A DNA stretch of 64,000 bases. It comes from Lichenicoccus roseus (GTDB taxonomy: Bacteria; Pseudomonadota; Alphaproteobacteria; Acetobacterales; Acetobacteraceae). The translations under genes and the position numbers were made by a program. Shown here in pieces: positions 1 through 8,846 of the stretch. The notes beneath the pieces were generated by a model. It made no database searches and was not told where the DNA came from. It saw only the letters and a program-made list of their open reading frames with translations. Numbering within the stretch: the first letter of the stretch is position 1; every line of letters starts with the position of its first letter. The stretch is from the NCBI RefSeq assembly GCF_005844085.1, contig NZ_VCDI01000011.1:1-64000 (forward strand), given 5' to 3'.

Positions 1-80
1 TTCTCGCCACAAGATTGCGCCAATTACTTCACCGCAGCCGGATATGAACCAGACTGATCGGATTCCGCTCTAGGCGCGTT

Positions 81-434
81 TCATTTGTCGGCCTGCTGGC
101 GGATAAACTTGATCGCGTCACGCACCGCGAAATACATGTTGTGCATCTCCATCGTCTCGACCAGGAACGACAGCGGCAAGCCTGGCTTAGTCGAAACGCG
201 TCTTTCGTCGCTGCTTTTGACGTGCTTCAGATGGTGCGCGAACATATCGACGACTAGAAACTCGATACATTCGTCGCGCCATTGTTTCCGCAGGTTCTTA
301 TGGTTCGGCAGCCGATCGATGGAGTGGAAAACGGCGACGCAGGCAAGGAAGGCATGCCGGGGGTCCGGATTGCGCTGAAAATCGAGAAACGTCGGCTCGA
401 CGATCAAATCCAGATAACCCGTGAGGTCATCCAT
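81..434 (-). CDS. hypothetical protein (117 aa)
   Basis: I do not recognise this family. The product is 117 residues, soluble, mildly acidic at the N-terminus, with a WRDEC segment near residue 52 and a His-rich stretch (FAHHLKHVK) near residue 66. There is no signal peptide or membrane segment. The coding strand gives natural-looking amino-acid use, unlike the overlapping frames on the plus strand, and that is the main reason to accept it. The start is the first ATG of the frame. It stands alone; no operon partner is visible. Confidence 0.55.
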   Translation of the reverse strand: MDDLTGYLDLIVEPTFLDFQRNPDPRHAFLACVAVFHSIDRLPNHKNLRKQWRDECIEFLVVDMFAHHLKHVKSSDERRVSTKPGLPLSFLVETMEMHNMYFAVRDAIKFIRQQADK

Positions 435-604
435 TCTATGATCGACAACGGGTTCCTGTGCGGGTATTCGGCTAACGAGGCCCTTTCAGCTGCGGTGATG
501 TTAATCCAGATTTCTCCGCATGCGGTGAAGGTGTTTCGGACGAAGATGGATCGCTGGCCGGCGATCCATCGGCAAAGCCGCCAGTCAGGCGCACTTCCGC
601 GCCT

Positions 605-817
605 TCATGGACCCGGCGCATCATCGGCAAGCTGGTCGTCAGCCAGTTTAAAGCCCGCCCGGTAAAGACTTTCCAACATCAGCTTCCAATCCGCGCCCGT
701 GCCGTCCCTCCAGTCGAACAGCTTGACCAGGGCGGCCCGGACATGCGCGGTGCCGTCCTCGGCATTGGCAGGAGGACTGGCAGGTTGACGGGATTGCGCG
801 GTGCGGCGGCTAGACAT
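605..817 (-). CDS. small hypothetical protein (70 aa)
   Basis: The first 20 residues look disordered (Ser, Arg, Gln, Pro), followed by a compact part around VRAALVKLFDWRDGTGADWK that reads like a helical domain. No family is recognised. The start lies inside the decayed 3' end of the neighbouring IS6-type transposase on the same strand, so the N-terminal residues may be scar sequence rather than original coding. It could be a small real protein or a fragment. Confidence 0.35.
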   Translation of the reverse strand: MSSRRTAQSRQPASPPANAEDGTAHVRAALVKLFDWRDGTGADWKLMLESLYRAGFKLADDQLADDAPGP

Positions 818-1535
818 TGTTAATTCGTATCATATTTTGCTTGTCCCGGCGCGCGGATGCTGCGCATCCCGTAACAGGTCCACCAGATCGAGGCCGAGCG
901 CGTCTGCAAAGTGGAAGCGGCGTTCTAGCACCCAGGTGGGCACTGGTCCGGTGCCGGACCGTTGTACCCAGCATGCTGCGGATCGCCCTTGGGTAGGATC
1001 CATGGCCGTCCGTTGTGATCCGATCTGGACGATATCCCATGGTCGCTCGCGCCGTCTGGAAGAATGCCTTCGCCGCCTTCATGTCGCGGTGCTCGCTAAG
1101 GATCGCATCGACCAGGTTTCCGTCCCGGTCGATCGCCCGATAGAGGTAGGCCCAGCGACCGCGGACCTTCAGGTACGTCTCGTCGACAAACCAACTGACG
1201 CCGGGACCACGCCGTGTGCCGTGCCGGCGCTTGCGCAGCACGTCGCCCATGATCGGCAGAAGCTTCGTCTCCCAGTCGCAAACAGCCTCATAGCTCACCT
1301 CGATCCCGCGCAGCGCCATGATCTCGCTGAGGTCGCGCAGGGTCAGCCGATACCGCAGTCGGCAGAACACCACGAAGGCGATGATGTCGCTAGGCAGGCA
1401 GGTCCGGTTCAGCGCGCCTGCGCTGCGCTCGTTGAACTGCCGCCCGCAGTCGCGGCAGCGGAACCGCCGGTAGCCGCGAGCGGTGACCTCCGGCCGCTCG
1501 GTCACGGCCGCAGACCCACAGAACACGCAGTTCAT
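810..1535 (-). pseudogene. IS6-family transposase, C-terminus lost
   Basis: The N-terminus is a zinc ribbon (CVFC at residues 3-6, CRDC at 27-30), then an HTH-like stretch, then an RNase H-fold DDE core with WFVDETYLKV (Asp118) and TTDGHGSYPRAI (Asp176). This layout fits zinc-ribbon IS6/IS26-type transposases. After about residue 195 the recognisable sequence stops. The conserved segment carrying the catalytic Glu (normally NRLEQDHR-like) is absent and replaced by Arg/Pro-rich sequence, so the protein should be inactive. No terminal inverted repeats could be assigned. Confidence 0.8.
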
Positions 1536-1702
1536 CCCGGTATTCCGCCAGCCGCCCCCACCAGCACGTTACGTCAGCCTTCCGCTGGCCACCAGATCAT
1601 CTCTGGCGCGAGCGCTGACAGAACCCCGCGGGCGATCGAGGCACCCACCAAGACCGTCGAGGTCGTTCGGGCGCAGGCACCCCGGAGCCGTCGGAAGGCG
1701 TC

Positions 1703-2116
1703 CTAACCGGACGCGTCTGCCGGATCGGACGCGCCTTCCCGAAGCGCGGCACGCGCCGCAGCCGCAAGGAAACGAGAACGGTTGGAACTGACCCGGTCGA
1801 TCGCCGCGATCAGGTCGTTCGGGAGCGTGACGTGTATCCGGACGGCATTCGTCACGCTCAACGGCACGTCGATCAGGACCGCCACCGCGTTTCCGGTCTC
1901 GGGGTCCTGAGCGACAGCTTTCAGGGTCGAGGGGATCGGAACCCCGTCCGCGTCCTCGACGAGCCCCTGAATGTGCAGCGCAAGAGCCTCACTCGCCATG
2001 CGGCGGGCGTCGTCGAGGTCTGTTCCCAACGTCACGCATCCAGGGAGGTCGGGGAACTCGACTCCGTAAACGCCGCTCGAGGCATCCTTGCGGATCAGGG
2101 CGGGGTAGCTGGTCAT
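1703..2116 (-). CDS. HicB-family antitoxin, solitary
   Basis: The N-terminal half is a HicB-type partial RNase H-like fold (YPALIRKD, YGVEFPDLPGCVTLGTDLDDA, residues 4-40). The C-terminal half carries a ribbon-helix-helix-type DNA-binding segment (AVRIHVTLPNDLIAAIDRV near residue 90). HicB proteins normally neutralise a small HicA mRNA interferase encoded next to them. No HicA-like dsRBD-fold ORF is seen on either side: the upstream frame is a cysteine-pair protein and downstream lies IS debris. It is therefore an orphan antitoxin or regulator, or the toxin was lost. Confidence 0.8.
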   Translation of the reverse strand: MTSYPALIRKDASSGVYGVEFPDLPGCVTLGTDLDDARRMASEALALHIQGLVEDADGVPIPSTLKAVAQDPETGNAVAVLIDVPLSVTNAVRIHVTLPNDLIAAIDRVSSNRSRFLAAAARAALREGASDPADASG

Positions 2117-2196
2117 ACTCGTCTCACCTTCAGTCTCAACCCGCTTTTAGCGTTTCGACCCGGTCGGTCGTTCATAGGACGATCGACCGCGGCGGC

Positions 2197-2400
2197 TTAG
2201 TGCGTCACAGAGCCGACATACGCCCGTCCCGCTTGGACACTAATGTCTTCGCCCCTCGACCCGCAGAGGCATCGGAGGGGCAGTTCGCGCAAGGCGACGT
2301 CGCCGCGTCCTGAGGCGACCAGGTCGGGCAAATCGAGCGGGACGCTGCGATGGCACGCGGCGCACGTCACCCATACCCCGTGACCGGCCTCGAGGGTCAT
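2197..2400 (-). CDS. small cysteine-pair (zinc-ribbon-like) protein
   Basis: From the internal ATG the product is 67 residues with CAAC near the start and CLCG in the second half, a spacing that fits a small zinc-ribbon. The stretch SVPLDLPDLVASGRGDVAL lies between the pairs. The frame can be extended to 2517, but the extra 39 residues look non-coding. A second small protein with two Cys pairs is encoded divergently at 2519. Function unknown; metal binding is inference from the Cys pairs. Confidence 0.45.
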   Translation of the reverse strand: MTLEAGHGVWVTCAACHRSVPLDLPDLVASGRGDVALRELPLRCLCGSRGEDISVQAGRAYVGSVTH

Positions 2401-2518
2401 CCGGACCGTCGGGAGCGGCAGGTCCTCGCGGTCGCGACGCTGATCCACCGCTCTCCCTGGTCCGACTGAATGCGCGTCACCCTGTCGGACGACGTCCCGG
2501 ATACCGCAATGCGACACT

Positions 2519-2851
2519 ATGTTCTATGTTCTATGTTCGTTCTCATCATGGGCGCGAACCTCTCCATCTCGCAGCGGCTCCGGGTCGTCCTCCGGGACGC
2601 CCCTATCGCAATACCGCAATGGCGAATGGGTCCTGATCTGCGCCTGTCGCGACTGTGCGGCGGAGGCGGAAATTCCGGTCGCGCGGCTGCTCGAGGCGCA
2701 CGGTCGACGGACGGTCGCGGAGACGATCGAGCGGCTGCGCTGCTCGCGCTGCCGACAGCCGCCCGCGGCGATCGTCCTGCAAAGCAAACCGTCGACGTGT
2801 GAGGGTCGGGTCGAGGTCGTCCGACTGCGCGGATCAGTCGCTTACGCGTAA
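2519..2851 (+). CDS. small cysteine-pair protein
   Basis: The convincing part runs from about residue 31 (YRNGEWVLICACRDCAAE) to the end. It holds CACRDC and CSRC, again two close Cys pairs suggestive of a zinc-binding fold. The first 30 residues are Ser/Gly-rich and probably not translated; no ATG lies between them and the domain, so the true start is uncertain (perhaps a GTG or TTG). It is divergent from the related-looking gene at 2197-2400. Function unknown. Confidence 0.45.
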   Translation: MFYVLCSFSSWARTSPSRSGSGSSSGTPLSQYRNGEWVLICACRDCAAEAEIPVARLLEAHGRRTVAETIERLRCSRCRQPPAAIVLQSKPSTCEGRVEVVRLRGSVAYA

Positions 2852-2890
2852 CTCGATGATCCGCAGGCTCCTCCCGCGCGTAGAGGGGGC

Positions 2891-3472
2891 GTGGCAACCC
2901 CGGAAACCCTGATCGTCATCGGCACCTCGAGGGGCGGGCTCGAGGCCCTGCGGACGATCGCGCGAGGTCTCCCGGCTGATTTCCCTGCCGCGCTGGTTGC
3001 CGTCCTGCACACGTCGCTCGCGAGTCCAATGGAACTGGCCCATATTCTTGGTCGGGATATGCCCCTTCGCGTGACCTATGCGGAACAGGGCGACAGAATC
3101 GAGCGCGGGCGTTTCTATATCGCGCCACCCGGCTTGCATACGACGATCACGTCTCGCGGTTACTTGGGGCTGCATGGCGGTCCCCGGGAGCATTTCACCC
3201 GTCCCGCCGCTGATCCCCTCTTCCGGTCCGCAGCCGCGGTCTATGGGGCGCAAGCGATCGGAATCATATTAACCGGGGAACTGAGCGACGGGGCCGAAGG
3301 ACTAAAGGCCATCCATGCCGCGGGCGGCGTCGGGATCGTCCAGGAGCCCGACGAGGCGGTCGCTCCGAGCATGCCGCGCACGGCGATTGCGAAGGGCCAT
3401 CCCGACCATCGCGTCCGGTTGAACGAGATCGCGCCGCTGCTAGTCCGGTTGGTGGTGTCGATCCGCTGGTAG
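2891..3472 (+). CDS. CheB-type methylesterase domain protein
   Basis: At 193 aa this is a stand-alone CheB methylesterase domain without the usual N-terminal receiver domain. The serine nucleophile motif is IGTSRGGLEAL (residues 9-19), the catalytic His is in VLHTS (about 39), and the Asp region reads LTGELSDGAEGL near residue 129 where classical CheB has LTGMGDDG. CheB removes methyl groups from chemoreceptor glutamates. With no cheR, cheA or receptor gene nearby, the substrate here is unknown. The start is GTG with a poorly spaced purine tract; no better start exists downstream. Confidence 0.8.
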   Translation: MATPETLIVIGTSRGGLEALRTIARGLPADFPAALVAVLHTSLASPMELAHILGRDMPLRVTYAEQGDRIERGRFYIAPPGLHTTITSRGYLGLHGGPREHFTRPAADPLFRSAAAVYGAQAIGIILTGELSDGAEGLKAIHAAGGVGIVQEPDEAVAPSMPRTAIAKGHPDHRVRLNEIAPLLVRLVVSIRW

Positions 3473-3845
3473 GACACCGCTCTCTCACGGCGGTGACAGA
3501 GGTTGGAGTTTCGCTACGTGATCCAGCCGCTTGTCTGCATATGGTGGAAAGCGGTCCTAGCCCGTCCGGCTCTCCCCGGCTGCTTTGCGCTCATCCTGGC
3601 CGTTCAGCCGATTCTTCGGCGGCCTCCGGAGCGGACGTTGATCCGCCGATGCAAGCTGAAGTGTGCGGAGCTGAACATACGGAGGTGACTCGCGAGCAGT
3701 TCCAGGACGGATTGGCTGCCGATCGCGCCTGGCCGCCCGTTTGTTGAACACGACCACCGTTGTGGCCGAGTATTGAGGGACCGCTTGGTGGGATTGATAT
3801 GGTGGTGGAACAGCTCAGCCCGATCCACCACCACGCTAAGATGCC
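3473..3845. other. no gene seen between CheB-like and catalase genes
   Basis: About 370 bases with only short frames of unnatural composition on both strands. Both flanking genes end here, so it is a convergent 3' region. I see no strong hairpin followed by a T tract. Confidence 0.5.
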
Positions 3846-4958
3846 TCAGCCTTTCAAGCCGGCCGCTGTCCTCGGCTCGTGCATCGGGCAGCCATTGTGC
3901 TTGCCCCGAAACTCCGCAGAGCTTGTGTAGGTCGTGTTCCGAGCCCGCATCACCGAACCGAGCGGGCGATGGGCCGCCAGGCCGTGCCATGGGCTGAACG
4001 CCAGCCCCTCGTCGATCGCCGCCACTGTCGCAGGGTCCCAGGAAGGCTGCGGCTCGACCTGAAGCCGCGCGACGGGGATGTAGGGGCTCGCATCCTCTGG
4101 CCAGACGACTGAGGCGTCCTCGATCGGCATCGTATCCAGGTCGGTGCAGAGCTGGACGCGGAACTCCCACTCGCCGCCCTTGGTCGCGAAGTACTCCGCC
4201 ACTGCATCTCGCAGCGCGTTGGGGCGACCATTCGCGTCGATCGGTGTATCCTTCAGCAGCGAGACATCGAAGATGGGCTGGACGGAGAACTTCGCGATGT
4301 AGTCGCCGTACAGGATCGGCACCTGGGAGTAGAACGTCTCGCCCAGGATGTGCGTCTCCGGCTGACCGCCCATGGTGGTGATCGTCGGGCTCTTGCCGCC
4401 GAACGCCTCAATCACGGACTCGGTGCCGCGCGCCACGGCGGAGACCACCTTCTTGAGCCCCTCGACCTTGTCCGTGGTTGCGGCCAACATCTTCAGGTTG
4501 CCGAGGAATTTCGCAGCCGTCGGCGCGCTGAAGGCCGGGCCATTGACCATCACAAAATCCTGGGTGACGTCGCCTTCGCTGCCGGGCAAGCGGAGACCTT
4601 CGACACCGATCACCTTCACCGCGAGGCCGCGCGGGGTAGAAACGCTGTCGTCCAGGATGTCGCCTGGCAGGGTCGAGAATCGCATGGCAATGGTGTAGCA
4701 GCCGGGCTTGGCAAACAGGCCCTGCGCCAGCTCCGGCGGCAGGGCGTCCAGCACGGTCAGCTCACCGCGCACTACGCCGTGGCTCTTGGCATGCACGCTG
4801 CGGGTGGCACGGCCGGAATGTTCGAACGTCGTCTGGCTGATCTTGCCGAGCTGCTCGATCAGGCCGGTATTGGTCTCGGCCTCGTTCTCCTCCGGCGCCT
4901 CCATGGAAGGTGTGAAGCGCAGAGGGGTGGGAGGCCGATCGCCCTTATATGCTGACAT
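3846..4958 (-). CDS. catalase-family haem protein
   Basis: The 370-residue product matches the short catalase-like family (SrpA/y4iL type) rather than the ~480-residue monofunctional catalases. The distal His region is RSVHAKSHGVVRGEL (residues 52-66), the NADPH/haem-side motif is DFVMVNGPAFSAP, and the proximal region near the C-terminus is MRARNTTYTSSAEFR. Such proteins use haem to decompose peroxide or act as organic peroxidases; the substrate is not deducible. There is no signal peptide. It lies about 155 bases downstream of an AraC regulator on the same strand, which may control it. Confidence 0.85.
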   Translation of the reverse strand: MSAYKGDRPPTPLRFTPSMEAPEENEAETNTGLIEQLGKISQTTFEHSGRATRSVHAKSHGVVRGELTVLDALPPELAQGLFAKPGCYTIAMRFSTLPGDILDDSVSTPRGLAVKVIGVEGLRLPGSEGDVTQDFVMVNGPAFSAPTAAKFLGNLKMLAATTDKVEGLKKVVSAVARGTESVIEAFGGKSPTITTMGGQPETHILGETFYSQVPILYGDYIAKFSVQPIFDVSLLKDTPIDANGRPNALRDAVAEYFATKGGEWEFRVQLCTDLDTMPIEDASVVWPEDASPYIPVARLQVEPQPSWDPATVAAIDEGLAFSPWHGLAAHRPLGSVMRARNTTYTSSAEFRGKHNGCPMHEPRTAAGLKG

Positions 4959-5113
4959 TGTTCCTCCGGTCAGAGATTGGGATGAGCTTCGCCAAGACGT
5001 ATTCCTGGCGTCGAACGAGGGCTAACAGGTTGCGCGGCAGACGAAAGGCTCCACGAAGGCCGTGTTCCATGAACCGGGCCGATCCTGGACGAATGGGCGG
5101 CTGATCTGGACGC

Positions 5114-6127
5114 CTAGGCGTCGCGGTCCGCTGTCAGAACGACGTCCGGTTCATTGCCGCGGTATTCGAGGGTCAGACCCGCCGGCCCCAGGTAACGTCC
5201 AGGCGCCGGGTCACGGTCGCCAAGGCTTCGGTAGGTGGTGGGATCGACCCCGTATGCGCCACGGAACGCCCGGGAGAATGGGGTCGCACCTGCGTAGCCC
5301 ACACTCTGAGCAACGACCTTGAGCGGCAGGTCCGTGGTCGTGAGGAGACGCGCGGCCACGCGCAGGCGGGTCTTCTGCACGAAGTCCATCGGTCCCTGCT
5401 CGAACGCCCGCGAGAAGTGGTCGGCGAAGGAAGCACGGCTCATCCCGGCCCGTGCGGCCAAGTTCTCGACGCTGTGCGGCGCGGCGGGGTCCTCTATGAC
5501 GGCCAGGACGGCGCGTGCGAGGCGAGGATGGTGGAGTGCGGTGAACAGCGGCGAGCTCGAACCGTCGTGCAGCAGGTGCTGGCGCAGCAAAGCGATCAGG
5601 CACTGCTTCATCAGCACTTCCGTCATCGCCTGTGTGCCCAGGCCTGGGTTGGCAACCTCTGCCAGCATGAGCTCAAAGGCGTGGCGCAACAGGCCGCTCG
5701 CGGCGAAGCTCTCGACCATCGGCTCGCGCAACAGGTCGAATAGCCCGAGGGCGTTGCCGTGAGCGGTGGGAATGGCGCCACACAGCAGCAGGATATCGCG
5801 GCTGCCGTCGCCGGCCGTGAACTTGACCAAGCCGTCAGCCAGTAGTGAACAATGATCCCCCGCGGGGAGTGTCTGCGCCGTCGCCCCGGCCTCACCCAAG
5901 ACGTGCGACTGGCGAACAGGAACAACAATGACGCTCTGGGGTGCGAATGGCAGCCACGGACCATTGCCCACGCAGAAGGCCCCGGCACCCTTGAGGACGT
6001 AGTGGACCGTGATCGCCTCGAAGGAGGGATAGGCAAGACGCCATCCTTGCTGGATCTCGCAGACGGAGAAGGCGTGTAGCCGAACGGCCAGTGCCGTCAG
6101 AAGCCGGTCAAGGGTGTCCGCTGCCAT
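5114..6127 (-). CDS. AraC-family regulator with cupin sensor domain
   Basis: The N-terminal ~190 residues look like an AraC-type cupin sensor (YVLKGAGAFCVGNGPWLPFAPQSVIVVP is its core). The C-terminal double HTH includes NLAARAGMSRASFADHFSRA and the signature VGYAGATPFSRAFRGAYGVDP. The frame runs 75 codons further upstream, but the internal ATG at 6127 (MAADTLDRLL) gives the normal family length, so I use it. It is transcribed toward the catalase-like gene. A C-terminal tail of about 30 residues follows the HTH. Ligand unknown. Confidence 0.85.
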   Translation of the reverse strand: MAADTLDRLLTALAVRLHAFSVCEIQQGWRLAYPSFEAITVHYVLKGAGAFCVGNGPWLPFAPQSVIVVPVRQSHVLGEAGATAQTLPAGDHCSLLADGLVKFTAGDGSRDILLLCGAIPTAHGNALGLFDLLREPMVESFAASGLLRHAFELMLAEVANPGLGTQAMTEVLMKQCLIALLRQHLLHDGSSSPLFTALHHPRLARAVLAVIEDPAAPHSVENLAARAGMSRASFADHFSRAFEQGPMDFVQKTRLRVAARLLTTTDLPLKVVAQSVGYAGATPFSRAFRGAYGVDPTTYRSLGDRDPAPGRYLGPAGLTLEYRGNEPDVVLTADRDA

Positions 6128-6922
6128 TCCGACACCAAATATAAGCCAAGCCCTGCCGCAAGGTCCATGTCTGGTTTGGGTAGACAGCACCGAACCACCA
6201 TAACACCCTGTGGACGTCTGCTTTTCGCCACCGTCTCCTCCGAACCGGACCGGCAGCTTTTGGCCAGAGCGCGCCGCTTGCTCTGGACGACCAATTGTTG
6301 GACGCCAAGCTGGTCCACGGTCAGCTGAACGGTCACGCATCAGCTTCTCCACGCATCGAATTAGGGCGCGGCATCATCCCGCTGGTCCACCAGAAAGCGG
6401 AACACCTGCCGCCGGCTCAACTCCGCGTGGGTGCAAGCCTCTCGACGAAAGGGCGGCAGATGGAATGCCAAGCAAGACTCCAAGCCGCTAGAACTCTAAC
6501 TTGCCATCGGTTCCATCACCATGATTGAGCTCTCCTGTGCCGCAGGCAGGGGAGGGCTCGGTCTCAAGGTCAGCGTGCAGCGCCAATTTATGACGACGGA
6601 AGCACAGGTGTCCGCGCACTGCCGAATATATATAGCAGCATCGAGATTTTCGACTGAACCTCCCATCGGAAAAGCCTCGAGGCTCGACGATATGCCGGCT
6701 GTGCCAACCTAAGGCAGCGACATAAAGTAACCGCCCGAGCTCTTTTTTGGCTGGGTTGCACTCGAAGAACCACGCCGTTGGCTGTTGATTGGGGGGATTT
6801 TAGCCGAGCCTAAATTCAATACAGGTCTCGACTTCGTATTATTTCAGCAACAAAGCCGATCGCGACTTGCCTGATCCGAAGTAGTCACGATATAGGTGCA
6901 TCGAAGCAGGAAAGGTTTAATT
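6128..6922. other. no gene supported (about 800 bases)
   Basis: All frames here are short and of poor composition. GC falls toward 6600-6900, which is unusual for this window and suggests foreign or degraded DNA. The 3' part includes the upstream region of the small basic protein at 6923. Confidence 0.45.
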
Positions 6923-7153
6923 GTGCAGAATACTCGTGCCCCGCGCGGGACCGGCAATCTGAAGAAGGCATTTTTTGCCGCCGCAAATGATATACCGGAA
7001 GATAAACGCGCTGAGGTCGTTAGAGCTGCTCTCGCCTCAATCCGTGATGATCTAAAGGCCGAGCGCGAAAAGGCAGCAAAGGCTCGCCAGAAGGCCCGTT
7101 TGGCAGCTGGGAAGAAGCCAATTGGTCGGCCGCGGGTGGCTAGAGCTGCCTGA
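6923..7153 (+). CDS. small basic protein with AT-hook-like tail
   Basis: A GTG start at 6923 preceded by AGGAAAGG about seven bases upstream gives 76 residues. The middle is a charged helix (EDKRAEVVRAALASIRDDLK, then AEREKAAKARQKARLAAG), and the end is KKPIGRPRVARAA with an AT-hook-like GRPR core. A DNA-associated role is inferred from charge and that motif. The 43 kb protein with KPGRPKGSTNK repeats carries the same type of motif, but the two are not obviously homologous. The ORF could be extended to an ATG at 6896, which lacks a ribosome site. Confidence 0.55.
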   Translation: MQNTRAPRGTGNLKKAFFAAANDIPEDKRAEVVRAALASIRDDLKAEREKAAKARQKARLAAGKKPIGRPRVARAA

Positions 7154-7791
7154 TATTGAATGTCACCTAAGTCTACCAGAACTTGACCCACAACAAGAAC
7201 TGGGACGTGCTTTCCACGCGGTCTTCACGGGCCACATTCGAGGATAGTCCCAGCTTTTACTCTTCTGAGAAGCCAGGCAGCTGTTTCCGGCGGGTAGACT
7301 TCTCCCGCCTAGGATTGACTTGATTGCGGCCTTGCCTGTGCCCGTGTCCGCTTGTCGGCGTGCTGGACGCGTCGCTCAGCAGACTAACCACGATGCTGTT
7401 CGGCTACCCGTGGAAGGTGAGGTGGACCAACTTGGCGAAGGAGTACCTTGGAGCGGTCGTGAATAGGAACCTGCCTGTCAACGGAATCGATCGGCGGTCA
7501 ATCGCCCTGCTAGACTTGTCGTATAATTTATCTTATGCCAACTGGATACCGTCTTTGAGTTCACAGGATAAGGACGCTCTTCTTGTCGGCCAATCAGATC
7601 CACTGGCAGGACGGTGAACTCGGGCATCTTGCCGGCCGCACGACGTGATAGTCGACGGACGTATGTCCGAGCGCCACGGCGCTTAGCCCAAACCAAATTT
7701 AGCAAATTTTGAATGGCGCCCACAGAGTAGGTCGACTACTTTATGTTCATGTTTTGTTCTAGGCTGTGTAGCAGGAGGCTGTGAGGGTTCG
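7154..7791. other. intergenic, no supported gene
   Basis: About 640 bases with two competing frames (7324-7617 plus, 7478-7723 minus) that resemble nothing and have poor composition. An AGGAGG at about 7771 and a GAGGG closer to the ATG precede the next gene at 7792. Confidence 0.45.
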
Positions 7792-8553
7792 ATGGCACGG
7801 ATCAGCAAGGATGATCAGTCTCGTATTCTAAACCTAGTTGATGTCGAAGGCCGCAAGGTGGCAGCCGTAGCTGCGGAATACGGTTGTAGCACTGCGAACA
7901 TCTATATAATTCTGGGAAAGATGAGGCGTGCGTTCGTCGAAAAAGCCAGCTGTCCTGCCCCACCATCAGCTGCGATCGCCTTTGCAGAGCTGAGGTCAAA
8001 GCCAAGATCGCCCCAACCGCTAAGGCCCGAGCCGGAGCCAATGGCGTATCAAGTCACTGCAGCAGACACGATCTCAGAACCTGCGGTTGCAGCTGCGTAC
8101 GACGGCACTGGCCCGGAGGGCATCGAGCGTGAAGAAATTCCGGCACCGGCGGCGCCTACGGCGGCCGCGTTTGACCTGTCTCACAAGCCCCATTCGCAGC
8201 TCCCCGCATCTTCCAGTGTCCGCAGGCTTGCTACTGGAGCCGCTACCGCGCACCTGAAGGCGCAGACGGCATGCCCCCTGTATCACGGGAGAACAGACCT
8301 CAACCTGGTGAAGACGCCCTCCGGCGGCAATGAAATACGCCAAGCGGGTAGTGGCAGCTCAAGTTCTAAAAGCGGCTTTGGTCTGGCTATGCGCACTGCG
8401 GATGGTGACGAGAGCATGACGCCGTTCCGGTCACTGGACGATTTACTGGCGGCCATCAAGCCGGTCCTACGGGCGGCCGCGCGGAGCTCCGATGCTGTAT
8501 GGTTCTCCATCCAAGCGATCGACCTTTCGACCCTCGAAATCGATGCTGCGTAA
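7792..8553 (+). CDS. HTH-containing hypothetical protein (253 aa)
   Basis: Residues 1-45 form a clear helix-turn-helix of the resolvase/transposase type (VEGRKVAAVAAEYGCSTANI). A long Ala/Pro-rich, probably disordered linker covers residues 50-205. A small C-terminal domain is conserved in appearance (PFRSLDDLLAAIKPVLRAAA through the end), possibly for oligomerisation. The start is well supported by GAGGG upstream. The architecture suggests a plasmid-borne DNA-binding regulator or nucleoid-type protein. No partner gene is adjacent. Confidence 0.65.
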   Translation: MARISKDDQSRILNLVDVEGRKVAAVAAEYGCSTANIYIILGKMRRAFVEKASCPAPPSAAIAFAELRSKPRSPQPLRPEPEPMAYQVTAADTISEPAVAAAYDGTGPEGIEREEIPAPAAPTAAAFDLSHKPHSQLPASSSVRRLATGAATAHLKAQTACPLYHGRTDLNLVKTPSGGNEIRQAGSGSSSSKSGFGLAMRTADGDESMTPFRSLDDLLAAIKPVLRAAARSSDAVWFSIQAIDLSTLEIDAA

Positions 8554-8683
8554 TATTCGGATCCAGGCAGGCGGAAGCTGAAGGTCTGGGATTTAGGTCC
8601 GCACAACTGATGTTATCAAAGGATCCGCCGTCCCCACGTCCGTAGGAACTAATCACGACGCAGTCGCCTCCTTTGAGAAAGGC

Positions 8684-8778
8684 AAGATCATCCATGTCGA
8701 TATGGAGGCCGTCTTCGCGTTCGCGGGAGCGGAGCTATGATCCCAGCCTCCGCGGCAAATCGGTTGCCGTGGGTGATT
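8684..8778 (+). pseudogene. dinB (DNA polymerase IV) N-terminal scrap
   Basis: Read on the plus strand, KIIHVDMEAVFA at 8684 matches the invariant first catalytic strand of Y-family polymerases (normally KIIHVDMDAFYA). After a frameshift near 8735 the next segment reads YDPSLRGKSVAVGD, the next conserved motif of DinB. Nothing recognisable follows. It is a short frameshifted relic, far shorter than the ~350-residue enzyme. Confidence 0.6.
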
Positions 8779-8846
8779 TTGGTGCCGTCAGCCTCGGGCG
8801 ACACGATCAGCCGCCTTGATCTCCGAGCCCTAAGGATATCGCGTGA

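Noticed and set aside
3493-3747. 84-aa plus-strand frame after the CheB-like gene
   Set aside because: Starts with ATG but has no homology-like pattern, and its composition is not coding-like.
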